From NCBI GenBank assembly GCA_934255485.1, contig CAKQOG010000035.1:1-22285 (forward strand): a stretch of 22,285 nucleotides of DNA, read 5' to 3'. Positions 7,378 to 14,697 of the stretch are shown one piece after another. Numbering within the stretch: the first letter of the stretch is position 1; every line of letters begins with the position of its first letter. The notes below the pieces were generated by a model. The model saw only the letters and a program-made list of their open reading frames with translations. It did no database searches and was not told the DNA's origin. The translations under genes and the position numbers were made by a program. The stretch is from an uncultured Prevotellamassilia sp. (GTDB taxonomy: Bacteria > Bacteroidota > Bacteroidia > Bacteroidales > Bacteroidaceae).

Positions 7378-7423
7378 TATGCTGATAAATAAAGATGCTT
7401 CTTGGTATTTTAAGATCAGCATA
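7378..7423 (-). repeat. 9-bp inverted repeat in the tig leader
   Basis: TATGCTGAT (7378-7386) and ATCAGCATA (7415-7423) form a perfect 9-bp stem with a 28-nt loop, between the candidate tig promoter and the tig ATG at 7334. It could be a leader hairpin or an operator; no T-tract follows, so it is not a terminator. Confidence 0.45.
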
Positions 7424-7438
7424 AGGCATAAGCGATGG

Positions 7439-7446
7439 CAAAATTA
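7439..7446 (-). promoter_or_regulatory. Candidate -7 box for tig
   Basis: TAATTTTG on the minus strand (7446-7439) fits TAnnTTTG. No TTTG or TTG is visible 19 to 21 bp upstream, so the call is tentative. It would give a leader of about 100 nt holding the inverted repeat 7378-7423. Confidence 0.4.
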
Positions 7447-8015
7447 ATATTTTTCTTTGGAAAAGTGGTGTATATGTGCAATCTTTTTAAATGAGCATAT
7501 ATGTTTTTCGCCAATATAATGTGAAAACAATCAATGCTTGCGGGGATTATAAGCATGTGGTAGTAACAGATTTTATAAGGAAAAAACGTGTTGTTTTGTT
7601 GCTTACATTGGTTATAAAGCATGCAAAAAAGTGGCAATAGTTCTTCATACATACGCCAATAGTTGCGTAATAACACGCTTGTAGTTTGCTCATTGCGGTC
7701 GGAGTGAATGCTCATTCCGACCGCAATGAGTGTTCATCCCGACCGCAATGAATGCTCACTCCGACCGCAATGAGCAAACTATAAGCGTATTCTTAAATAA
7801 CAATGCTACTTGTGTTATGCAACTACAACTCCTTTTTAAGCCTAATAATCTGCTGCATGTGTGCGACACATAAGATGCAGGCAAGGCTATGCTTAGAAAC
7901 CATTATGGGCAACAAAAGCCACCTATATTTATCTGCCAACTATATTTTTTTCAACCAACACCTAATTATATATGTATTTTGTTTCAATTTATTTTATTTG
8001 TTCATAAAGAAAACG
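7447..8015. other. Non-coding divergent intergenic stretch between tig and galE
   Basis: No convincing gene is present. Short frames of 99 codons (7416-7715, minus) and 71 codons (7803-8018, plus) have odd composition, rich in Cys, Tyr, Phe and Ile, and resemble no family I know; one starts inside the repeat array. Visible structure includes the palindromic 22-bp array (7682-7781) and a small hairpin, CTGCAT (7853-7858) with ATGCAG (7875-7880), with an inner TGTG/CACA pair. A decayed gene cannot be excluded. Confidence 0.6.
7682..7781. repeat. Palindromic array of 22-bp repeats (one inverted, three direct)
   Basis: Three direct 22-bp units occupy 7708-7729, 7730-7751 and 7752-7773, each ending CCGACCGCAATGA. 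They are preceded by one copy in the opposite orientation (about 7688-7709). The outer arms TAGTTTGCTCATTGCGGTCG... (7682-7707) and its exact complement (7756-7781) make a perfect 26-bp stem. With two mismatches it extends about 10 bp further into AACACGCTT (7672-7680) and AAGCGTATT (7783-7791). The inverted copy can pair with any of the three direct copies, giving alternative, mutually exclusive hairpins. The array is GC-richer than its flanks. Function unknown. Confidence 0.9.
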
Positions 8016-8023
8016 TAACTTTG
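7993..8023 (+). promoter_or_regulatory. Promoter of galE
   Basis: The -7 box TAACTTTG (8016-8023) is an exact match. Nineteen bp upstream lies TTTA (7993-7996), one base off the -33 TTTG. The predicted start is near 8030, giving a leader of about 27 nt that ends in an A-rich stretch before the ATG, typical for the phylum. Confidence 0.65.
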
Positions 8024-8056
8024 CAGCGTTAAAACTTATAAATAAAAAGAATAATC

Positions 8057-9097
8057 ATGAAAAAAACCATCTTGGTTACAGGCGGTACTGGTTTTATCGG
8101 TTCGCATACAACGGTAGAGTTGCAGAATGCAGGCTACGATGTAGTAATTGTAGATAACTTGTCAAACTCTAAGGCAGACGTAGTTGATGGTATTGAAAAG
8201 ATAACAGGCATTCGTCCTGCTTTTGAACAAGTTGATTGCTGCGATTTAGAAGCTTTGGAAAATGTTTTCAAAAAGCATCCTGCCATATCAGGTATTATTC
8301 ATTTTGCAGCATCAAAGGCTGTTGGCGAAAGCGTGCAACTTCCTTTGAAATACTATGAAAACAACCTCTTGTCTCTTATCAACTTGCTGAAGTTGATGCC
8401 TAAGTATGATGTTAAGGGCATTATCTTCTCATCTTCTTGCACAGTTTATGGTCAGCCCGACCCTGAGAACCTCCCTGTTACAGAAGAGGCTCCTATCAAG
8501 AAAGCTGAGAGTCCTTATGGCAACACTAAGCAAATTAACGAAGAGATTATTCAAGACTATGTGCATAGTGGAGCAAAGATAAGCGCTATCATCTTGCGTT
8601 ACTTTAACCCAATTGGTTCACACCCAACGGGTATTATCGGTGAGATGCCTAATGGCGTTCCTGCAAACCTCATTCCTTATTTGACTCAAACTGCTATGGG
8701 CATTCGTCCTTGTCTTAAGGTATTTGGCGATGACTACGACACTCCCGATGGTTCGTGCATCCGCGACTATATTTATGTGCTCGACCTTGCAAAGGCACAC
8801 GTTGCTGCAATGGCTCGCATCGTAGAGGATAAGAACACCGACCCCGTAGAAATCTACAACATCGGTACAGGTCATGGTGTGAGCGTGTTGGAACTCATTC
8901 ACACATTTGAAAAATGTACTGGCGTTAAATTGAACTACGAAATTGCACCACGTCGTGAAGGCGATATCGAAAAGGTATGGGGCAATGTAGACAAGGCAAA
9001 CAAGGTACTTGGTTGGAAGGCTGTTCACACTTTGGAGGAAGCTCTTTCTTCTGCATGGAACTGGCAACAAAAGCTCCGTGAACGTGGAATTATGTAA
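8057..9097 (+). CDS. galE: UDP-glucose 4-epimerase
   Basis: The 346-residue extended short-chain dehydrogenase interconverts UDP-glucose and UDP-galactose with bound NAD, supplying galactose residues for surface glycans and the Leloir pathway. The Rossmann motif GGTGFIG is at 9-15, the catalytic Ser lies in FSSSCTVYG (124-132), and Y154 and K158 form the YxxxK pair in SPYGNTK. The substrate-domain block LRYFNPIGSHPTG is diagnostic of GalE rather than of other UDP-sugar epimerases. UDP-GlcNAc specificity cannot be decided by eye. The gene has its own promoter and is followed by a hairpin over its stop codon and then by a T-tailed terminator, so it is probably monocistronic. No other galactose genes are adjacent. 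Confidence 0.96.
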   Translation: MKKTILVTGGTGFIGSHTTVELQNAGYDVVIVDNLSNSKADVVDGIEKITGIRPAFEQVDCCDLEALENVFKKHPAISGIIHFAASKAVGESVQLPLKYYENNLLSLINLLKLMPKYDVKGIIFSSSCTVYGQPDPENLPVTEEAPIKKAESPYGNTKQINEEIIQDYVHSGAKISAIILRYFNPIGSHPTGIIGEMPNGVPANLIPYLTQTAMGIRPCLKVFGDDYDTPDGSCIRDYIYVLDLAKAHVAAMARIVEDKNTDPVEIYNIGTGHGVSVLELIHTFEKCTGVKLNYEIAPRREGDIEKVWGNVDKANKVLGWKAVHTLEEALSSAWNWQQKLRERGIM

Positions 9098-9123
9098 TTA
9101 GCACCCTAAAGGTGTAATTACAT
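9092..9123 (+). repeat. Hairpin overlapping the galE stop codon
   Basis: ATGTAATTAGCACC (9092-9105) pairs with GGTGTAATTACAT (9111-9123) with a single bulged G and a five-base loop CTAAA. The TAA stop (9095-9097) is in the stem. No T-tract follows, so it is more likely a 3'-end or stability element than a terminator; the true terminator lies 16 bp further on. Confidence 0.5.
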
Positions 9124-9138
9124 AAAGAATATAGGGTT

Positions 9139-9197
9139 CGTAAAAAATTATGGCTTTAGCATGAAAAATGTTGCTATGATTTTTTACGGCCTTTTTT
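9139..9197 (+). terminator. Intrinsic terminator of galE
   Basis: CGTAAAAAAT (9139-9148) pairs with ATTTTTTACG (9179-9188), with an inner TAGCAT/ATGTTGCTA stem around GAAAA. GGCC and a run of six T (9192-9197) follow. Confidence 0.65.
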
Positions 9198-9229
9198 ATT
9201 AATGATTATCAATAAGTAACAAACATATT

Positions 9230-10378
9230 TTGCAACCTTATTATTTATTACAAGAGTCGTTGCTCCGTCGCAATTTGTCGCTCATTAAGAGCATAAGCGA
9301 TAGGGCAGGAGTAGAGTTTATATTGGCTTTCAAGGCTTATGCGTTATGGAAGACCTTTCCTATTTTCAGAGAGTATATTCATCACACAACAGCCTCGTCG
9401 CCCTACGAAGCGTTGTTGGCTTATAAAGAGTTTGGCACAAAAGCACATACTTACTCGCCTGCTTATGAGGATGATACTTTTGATACAATCCTCGAGTGTT
9501 CGAGCCATATATCATTTAACTCGCTTACTCAATTTGAGCATTTTAGCCTCAAAGTTATGGCCATGCCACAAGGCAAACGCCCCAGTATGGGACTGCGCAT
9601 TAATCCCGAACATAGCGAGATAGAAACAGAACTCTATAACCCTTGTGCTCCAGGTTCGCGCTTTGGTGTTTTAGCTTCACAATTGCCCGATGCATTACCC
9701 GATGGCATTGATGGTTTTCATTGCCATTGTCATTGCGAGAGTTCGGCAGAGGCTTTGCAGCATACTTTGGGGTGGATTGAAAAGAAATTTGGCAAGTGGT
9801 TGCCACAAATCAAGTGGTTAAATCTTGGTGGCGGACACTTGGTAACACGCAAAGATTATCACGTTGATTTACTGATAGATTTGCTTAAATCGTTTAAGCA
9901 GAAATATCCCAATCTCTCAATAATACTTGAGCCTGGCTCTGCCTTTGCATGGCAAACGGGCAACCTTGTATCGCAGGTTGTAGACATCGTAGAAAATCAT
10001 GGCATAAAGACTGCTATATTGAACGTAAGCTTTACATGCCACATGCCCGACTGCCTCGAAATGCCTTATCATCCTAAGGTAATAGGTGCCGAAACTATTG
10101 AAGATGCACGCGAAAGAGGCGTTGAAACTGATAGCTGCGTTTATCGTTTGGGAGGTAATAGTTGCTTAAGTGGTGATTATATGGGCTATTGGCGTTTTGA
10201 GAAGCCGTTGAAGGTAGGTGACATCGTGACATTTGAAGACATGATACACTATACAACTGTAAAAACAAATATGTTTAACGGCATACATCATCCCTCGCTC
10301 AAAATAGAGCATTTAAATGGTGAAATAGAAACGCTTCGCAATTATACTTACGAGGATTATCGCGATAGAATGGATTAA
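9230..10378 (+). CDS. nspC: Carboxynorspermidine decarboxylase
   Basis: The 382-residue PLP enzyme of the alanine racemase fold (fold III) removes CO2 from carboxynorspermidine or carboxyspermidine, the last step of the polyamine route used instead of S-adenosylmethionine decarboxylase. The PLP lysine is K35 in ILAFKAYALWK, and HCHCHCESS, the WLNLGGGH phosphate-binding region and the ILEPGSAFAW block fit NspC rather than LysA. The start is a TTG at 9230: no in-frame ATG exists between the stop at 9203-9205 and about codon 110, and homology-like sequence (PYYLLQESLLRRNL) begins at once, so a non-ATG start is required. The partner dehydrogenase is not in the window. metA follows after 30 bp, so the two are probably cotranscribed. 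No clear -33/-7 promoter was seen in the short space after the galE terminator. Confidence 0.92.
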   Translation: MQPYYLLQESLLRRNLSLIKSISDRAGVEFILAFKAYALWKTFPIFREYIHHTTASSPYEALLAYKEFGTKAHTYSPAYEDDTFDTILECSSHISFNSLTQFEHFSLKVMAMPQGKRPSMGLRINPEHSEIETELYNPCAPGSRFGVLASQLPDALPDGIDGFHCHCHCESSAEALQHTLGWIEKKFGKWLPQIKWLNLGGGHLVTRKDYHVDLLIDLLKSFKQKYPNLSIILEPGSAFAWQTGNLVSQVVDIVENHGIKTAILNVSFTCHMPDCLEMPYHPKVIGAETIEDARERGVETDSCVYRLGGNSCLSGDYMGYWRFEKPLKVGDIVTFEDMIHYTTVKTNMFNGIHHPSLKIEHLNGEIETLRNYTYEDYRDRMD

Positions 10379-10408
10379 AAAAAGGCAGCAGAAAAAGTAA
10401 GGATACAA

Positions 10409-11281
10409 ATGAACGCATCTAATAATATATGGTTGCCACAAGGAATGCCTTGTGCCGATGTGTTAAAAGCAAATACTTATGTGCTATCTCGTTGGCAAGA
10501 GTGTAAGGCTGAAAAGCATGTATTATTGCTCAACTTAATGCCACAAAAGGAGGTAACTGAACTCGACATTGCTCGCACATTACAAGCGTGTGCTTTGTCG
10601 GTTCAAATATTACCAATGAAGATAAAAGGGCAAACATACAAAACTACTCCATTGGAATATATGAATGCTTTTTATCTAAACTTCGAGGAGTATGAACCTT
10701 ACGAATTTGATCATTTGATAATAACGGGTGCTCCTCTCGAACAAATGCCTTTTGAACAAGTACGCTATTGGTCGCAATTATGTAACATAATGAATTGGGC
10801 TGACAAGCATGTTAAGCATACATTATATATATGTTGGGGTGCACAGGCTGGACTTTACAAGCATTATGGGATACCTAAATACGGACTCACTGATAAGATG
10901 TTTGGCATTTTTAACCAAGACATTTTAGTGCATAATTCGCCTTTAATGTATAACATGCAGAGCACTTTTAAAATGCCCAACTCACGTCATACAGAGGTGC
11001 GTGCAACTGATATAAAAACTCTTGCTGACAATAAACTTGATATTGTTGCAATGAGCAATGAAAGCGGAGTAGGGGTTGTAGCCACAAAGGATTGTAGCCA
11101 AACCTACATTGTAGGTCATCTGGAGTATGAGCCTAATACATTGCACAATGAATATATGCGTGATGTGTCAAAACATTTGCCCATTAAAAAACCTCTCCAT
11201 TATTATGATACGAATGGACGTGTTGTTTATTCGTGGAAAAAAGATGCAATACAATTTTATTATAACTGGCTGAATTTGTAG
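10409..11281 (+). CDS. metA: Homoserine O-acyltransferase MetA, predicted O-acetyltransferase
   Basis: The 290-residue enzyme activates homoserine for methionine synthesis, with a glutamine-amidotransferase-like fold. The nucleophile is C142 in YICWGAQAGLYKHYGI, and H237 and E239 in VGHLEYE complete the site. Residue 111, in ITGAPLEQMPF, is Glu. In characterised MetA proteins Glu111 gives acetyl-CoA and Gly111 gives succinyl-CoA specificity, so this is predicted to make O-acetylhomoserine although the family is usually labelled succinyltransferase. LLNLMPQKEVTELDIARTL (40-58) is the conserved family block. The length is close to that of other MetA proteins. The ATG lies 30 bp after nspC with a modest AAGGA element, and a bidirectional terminator follows. 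No SAM-responsive leader fits in the 30-bp gap. Confidence 0.95.
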   Translation: MNASNNIWLPQGMPCADVLKANTYVLSRWQECKAEKHVLLLNLMPQKEVTELDIARTLQACALSVQILPMKIKGQTYKTTPLEYMNAFYLNFEEYEPYEFDHLIITGAPLEQMPFEQVRYWSQLCNIMNWADKHVKHTLYICWGAQAGLYKHYGIPKYGLTDKMFGIFNQDILVHNSPLMYNMQSTFKMPNSRHTEVRATDIKTLADNKLDIVAMSNESGVGVVATKDCSQTYIVGHLEYEPNTLHNEYMRDVSKHLPIKKPLHYYDTNGRVVYSWKKDAIQFYYNWLNL

Positions 11282-11333
11282 AAAAAAAAGACTATTTTCG
11301 CTTGATAAATATCAAATGAAAATAGTCCTTTTT
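11282..11333. terminator. Bidirectional intrinsic terminator between metA and lysA
   Basis: GACTATTTTC (11290-11299) pairs with GAAAATAGTC (11318-11327), with an inner TTGAT (11302-11306) and ATCAA (11311-11315) stem. The plus strand continues CTTTTTATT; the minus strand continues with eight T residues (11289-11282). It serves the convergent genes metA (+) and lysA (-). Confidence 0.85.
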
Positions 11334-11353
11334 ATTGGTGTATATCGAAAAGA

Positions 11354-12505
11354 TTATTCGCTAAAATATGATTTAGGAAGCTGGCGACAATTGTATCCCG
11401 AAGCCATTATTTCGCCATAAGCACCAGCTGAACAAAAAGCTATAAAGTCGCCTCTATGAGTAACAGGCAACACTTCGTCTGTGCTAAATACATCACTACT
11501 TTCGCAGATAGGACCAACAACGTCGTAGGTCGAAGTAGGTGTTTCGGCATTTGCAGAGATGTTTGCAGTAAAGTGATGAGAGCCATACATTGCGGGGCGA
11601 ATAAGTTCTGTAAAACCTGCATCTACGATGACAAACTTCTTGCTATGTCCTTCTTTTACATACAATGTACGGGCTATGAGCGAACCACATTGCCCAACTA
11701 CGCTACGGCCTAATTCAAAATGTAGTTGCTGACCAGAACGAAGTTCAAGGTTTTGTGCAAATGTGGCAAAGTATTCCTTGAAATTAGGAATTGGGTTGTC
11801 ATTAGGATTTTCGTAGTCAATGCCTAAGCCACCTCCAACATTGATATTTTGAGTATGTATGCCCTCGCTCTCAAGTACATCTTGCAGCTCGTTAATACGG
11901 TGGCACAATGTTGCATATACAGAAAGATCAAGTATCTGACTACCAATGTGGAAGTGCAAACCTGTGTATTCGACAGCATCTAACTCATTGGCACGGCGTA
12001 TAGCAGAAACCATATCTTCCATAGCAATACCAAATTTGTTTTCGTTCAATCCTGTTGTAATCTTAGCATGAGTATGTGCATCAACGTTAGGGTTAATACG
12101 GAATGCAACATGTGCTTTCTTACCCATAGCACGTGCCAATTCATTGATAACTTCAAGTTCAGGAAGGCTTTCTACGTTAAAGCTGTGTATCTCTTCGTTC
12201 AGTGCAATACGGATTTCTTTGTCGCTTTTACCAACGCCAGCATAAACAATTTTGTTGGCTGCAAATCCTGCAGCACGTGCCACTTCAATCTCGCCACCCG
12301 ATACGCAGTCTGCTCCTAATCCAGCCTCTGCTATCGTTTCAAGTATACGTGGGTTAGCATTTGCCTTTACAGCATAATGTACGTGAAAGTTGGGGCGATT
12401 GCTTATTTCTGTTTGTATAGCCTTAAGCGTTTCACGTAGGATGCTTAAATCATAATAGTAGAAAGGAGTGTCAAGTCCAGTAAATCTTGTGATAGGAAAA
12501 TTCAT
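11354..12505 (-). CDS. lysA: Diaminopimelate decarboxylase
   Basis: The 383-residue fold III PLP enzyme converts meso-diaminopimelate to lysine. The PLP lysine is K47 in HYAVKANANP, LHFHIGSQ is at 183-190, GGGLG is at 224-228, the active-site Cys is C334 in GPICESSD, and AGAYG with Y363 follows. The protein is shorter than the enterobacterial form (about 420) but of usual size for the phylum as remembered. It is distantly related to NspC across the terminator; CESSD and HIGSQ decide for LysA. A strong hairpin with a T-tract lies 19 bp upstream of its ATG, so it either has its own weak promoter (TAATTTAG at about 12519-12512 is one base from a -7 box) or depends on read-through from lysC. Confidence 0.96.
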   Translation of the reverse strand: MNFPITRFTGLDTPFYYYDLSILRETLKAIQTEISNRPNFHVHYAVKANANPRILETIAEAGLGADCVSGGEIEVARAAGFAANKIVYAGVGKSDKEIRIALNEEIHSFNVESLPELEVINELARAMGKKAHVAFRINPNVDAHTHAKITTGLNENKFGIAMEDMVSAIRRANELDAVEYTGLHFHIGSQILDLSVYATLCHRINELQDVLESEGIHTQNINVGGGLGIDYENPNDNPIPNFKEYFATFAQNLELRSGQQLHFELGRSVVGQCGSLIARTLYVKEGHSKKFVIVDAGFTELIRPAMYGSHHFTANISANAETPTSTYDVVGPICESSDVFSTDEVLPVTHRGDFIAFCSAGAYGEIMASGYNCRQLPKSYFSE

Positions 12506-12523
12506 TCGTCTAAATTAGAATAT

Positions 12524-12580
12524 AAAAAAAAGAACATATCAGTTAGGTGCAGAACATTGCGTGCAACACCTAACTGATAT
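12524..12580 (-). terminator. Strong hairpin terminator between lysC and lysA
   Basis: ATATCAGTTAGGTG (12536-12549) and CACCTAACTGATAT (12567-12580) form a perfect 14-bp stem with a 17-nt loop. On the minus strand GTTC and eight T residues (12531-12524) follow. It begins 9 bp after the lysC stop and ends 19 bp before the lysA ATG, so it may end the lysC transcript or modulate read-through into lysA. Confidence 0.85.
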
Positions 12581-12588
12581 ATGATATT

Positions 12589-13917
12589 TTATTTGTTGGT
12601 TTTGTTGTTAAATAGCTTTTCGCTTAGTGCACAAAGAGCTGCCTTCTTATCGCTTTCGCGTACCAAGAACGAAATGTTATGGTTGCTACCACCATACGAA
12701 ATCATACGAACTGGAATTTGTGACATTGCCTCTGTAACAAGAGTTTCAAAGCCTACATTGCCCCAACGAAGGTCGCCCACAACACAGATGATACACATAT
12801 TTTCGTCGATACTAACAGTGCCAAACTTCTTTAGTTCTTCTACTATGTTGGCCAAGTGAGCATTGTTGTCAATTGTTAGCGTAACACCAACTTCGCTCGT
12901 TGTCACCATGTCAATGGGAGTGTGATTAACCTCAAATGTCTCGAACAACTTATGCAAGAAACCTGTGGCTAAAAGCATACGTGACGACACAATTTTAATG
13001 GCTGTAATATTGTCTTTTGCGGCAACAGCCTTGATTGTACCACTCTGCATTTGGTCGTTAATGATAGTACCAGGTGCAGAAGGATCCATCGTGTTGAGCA
13101 ATCTTACAGGTACTCCTGCATAGTGAGCTGGCTGAATACATGTGGGATGCAATATCTTTGCACCAAAGTAAGCAAGCTCTGCAGCTTCTTCAAAGTTGAG
13201 TTGTCGAACAGGGGTAGTGTTGGGAACAAAACGTGGATCGTTATTGTGCATACCATCAATATCTGTCCAAATTTGAATTTCATCTGCACGTAACACTGCA
13301 CCAATCAAACATGCAGTATAGTCAGAACCGCCACGTTGCAAGTTGTCTACATTGCCCTCTGCATTTCTGCATATAAACCCTTGAGTTATATACAAATCGT
13401 AGTTAGGATTTTTCTTGAGAATTGCGTTCAGATGCTCCTTGATATACTCCATATCAGGTTCACCATTTGCGTCTGTACGCATGTAGTCCAAGGCAGGGAT
13501 AAGCATTACTTTAACGCCGTTTTCTTTTAGATAATTAGTCATCATGTTAGTGCTCATTATCTCACCTTGAGCAAGAATTTCCTTTTCGAGCGTGTCAGAG
13601 TATTCCTTGCTTGTTAAGTTGTGAAGATGCATGAAGATGTCAATCAGCAAGCTACTTGTGGCTTTTACATTCTCTTCTTTTGCATATAGTTCTTCTACAT
13701 GTTTGCGGTAGATTGTGCGTAAGTTATTTATAACATTGCTTGCTGCTTCTGCATTATGCTTCTTAATATAATCTGCAATCTCTACAAGCGAATTAGTAGT
13801 TCCAGACATTGCTGAAAGTACAACAATCTTTTGTTCGCCATCATTAATGAGTTTGCAAACATCTTTCATTCTTTGTGGCGATCCAACAGAAGTGCCGCCA
13901 AACTTTAGAATTTTCAT
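12589..13917 (-). CDS. lysC: Aspartate kinase (monofunctional, lysine-sensitive type)
   Basis: The 442-residue enzyme phosphorylates aspartate, the first step towards lysine, threonine, methionine and, through aspartate semialdehyde, the NspC polyamine route. The kinase signature KFGGTSVGS is at 5-13. The catalytic domain continues to about residue 290 with LQRGGSDYTACLIGA, then two C-terminal ACT repeats follow, with VTTSEVGVTLTID typical of the allosteric domain. No homoserine dehydrogenase domain is fused. Size and order resemble E. coli LysC, so feedback inhibition by lysine is likely but not shown. It is 69 bp downstream of ftsE; no exact -7 box was found there, so it may belong to the rfbC-lepA-ftsE transcript. 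The terminator at 12524-12580 follows. Confidence 0.96.
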   Translation of the reverse strand: MKILKFGGTSVGSPQRMKDVCKLINDGEQKIVVLSAMSGTTNSLVEIADYIKKHNAEAASNVINNLRTIYRKHVEELYAKEENVKATSSLLIDIFMHLHNLTSKEYSDTLEKEILAQGEIMSTNMMTNYLKENGVKVMLIPALDYMRTDANGEPDMEYIKEHLNAILKKNPNYDLYITQGFICRNAEGNVDNLQRGGSDYTACLIGAVLRADEIQIWTDIDGMHNNDPRFVPNTTPVRQLNFEEAAELAYFGAKILHPTCIQPAHYAGVPVRLLNTMDPSAPGTIINDQMQSGTIKAVAAKDNITAIKIVSSRMLLATGFLHKLFETFEVNHTPIDMVTTSEVGVTLTIDNNAHLANIVEELKKFGTVSIDENMCIICVVGDLRWGNVGFETLVTEAMSQIPVRMISYGGSNHNISFLVRESDKKAALCALSEKLFNNKTNK

Positions 13918-13986
13918 ATTTATATGGTAAGGGTTAATTTTGCAATAATTGGGATAAAATAGCTATAGTTTGTTCTCAGAAACTAA

Positions 13987-14682
13987 TTACAGAGCATTTC
14001 CTTTACTGGGCATGTTGTATTGGATGGTAACATCGCTGATGCTTTCGTCCTCGCATTTATATACTATACCAGGAAATTCGGATAGTAAATTAATGTTGTG
14101 CGTAACCATCACTACAGCGCTTCCTTGCTCACGTACAGACTGCAATATTGTCATAATCTCTCTGCTCGTTGTAGGATCAAGATTTCCAATAGGTTCGTCG
14201 GCCAAAACAATCTTTGGGCGATTGAGCAATGCACGAGCAATGCAAATCCTTTGCTGTTCGCCACCTGATAACTCATGTGGAAAATTGTCTAATTTGTCAG
14301 AAAGTCCAACAAGGTCAAGAACTTCTTTAATTCGATTGGGGCGTTCTTTCTTTTTCCACCCAGTTGCACGCAGAACAAAATCAAGATTTTGCTCAATTGT
14401 TAGTTCGCGTAGCAGATGAAAATCTTGGAACACAATGCCAATTTGACGACGCAACAAAGGTATGTTCTTTTGCTTTATTTTTGTAAGGTCGAAATCAAGT
14501 ATTTTAGCTTCACCAGAGATGATAGGTAGTTCACCATAAAGAGCTTTAAGTAATGAGCTCTTTCCGCTTCCTACTTTACCTACAATATATATAAAATCAT
14601 TGCTATCAACACGAAAGTTCACATTGTTGAGTATAGGGTGCTCTTTGTGTCGTAAAACAACATCTTGCAGTTCTATAAGCAT
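13987..14682 (-). CDS. ftsE: Cell division ATP-binding protein FtsE
   Basis: The 231-residue ABC ATPase is the cytoplasmic partner of FtsX, which controls periplasmic peptidoglycan hydrolases during division. Walker A GKVGSGKS is at 35-42, the Q-loop Gln is Q86, the signature LSGGEQ is at 138-143, Walker B IVLADEP at 158-164, and the switch His is H195. FtsE-like wording such as IGIVFQDFHLL and GNLDPTTS supports the call over a generic export ATPase, but the family is hard to separate from LolD/MacB-type ATPases. ftsX is not adjacent, unlike in enterobacteria. The gene is 15 bp downstream of lepA and surely cotranscribed with it. The C-terminal 20 residues are variable. Confidence 0.87.
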   Translation of the reverse strand: MLIELQDVVLRHKEHPILNNVNFRVDSNDFIYIVGKVGSGKSSLLKALYGELPIISGEAKILDFDLTKIKQKNIPLLRRQIGIVFQDFHLLRELTIEQNLDFVLRATGWKKKERPNRIKEVLDLVGLSDKLDNFPHELSGGEQQRICIARALLNRPKIVLADEPIGNLDPTTSREIMTILQSVREQGSAVVMVTHNINLLSEFPGIVYKCEDESISDVTIQYNMPSKGNAL

Positions 14683-14697
14683 AGTTTTCTGAACGTT

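Noticed and set aside
7416..7715. 99-codon minus-strand frame in the tig upstream gap
   Set aside because: It starts inside the 22-bp repeat array, overlaps the candidate tig promoter, has a composition rich in Cys, Tyr and Ile, and shows no recognisable family.
7682..7781. CRISPR array
   Set aside because: The units are directly abutting 22-mers without unique spacers, one copy is inverted, and no cas gene is nearby.
7803..8018. 71-codon plus-strand frame before galE
   Set aside because: It runs through the galE promoter, is Phe, Tyr, Cys and Ile rich as AT-rich non-coding DNA often is, and lacks a convincing start region.
9202..9219. Possible five-codon leader peptide (MIINK) before nspC
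   Set aside because: It has no run of regulatory codons, no attenuator structure after it, and is short enough to occur by chance.
10379..10408. SAM riboswitch ahead of metA
   Set aside because: The gap is 30 bp, far below the length of any known SAM aptamer with its expression platform.
13918..13986. Lysine riboswitch ahead of lysC
   Set aside because: Only 69 bp separate ftsE and lysC, too short for the roughly 170-nt aptamer, and no conserved core was seen.
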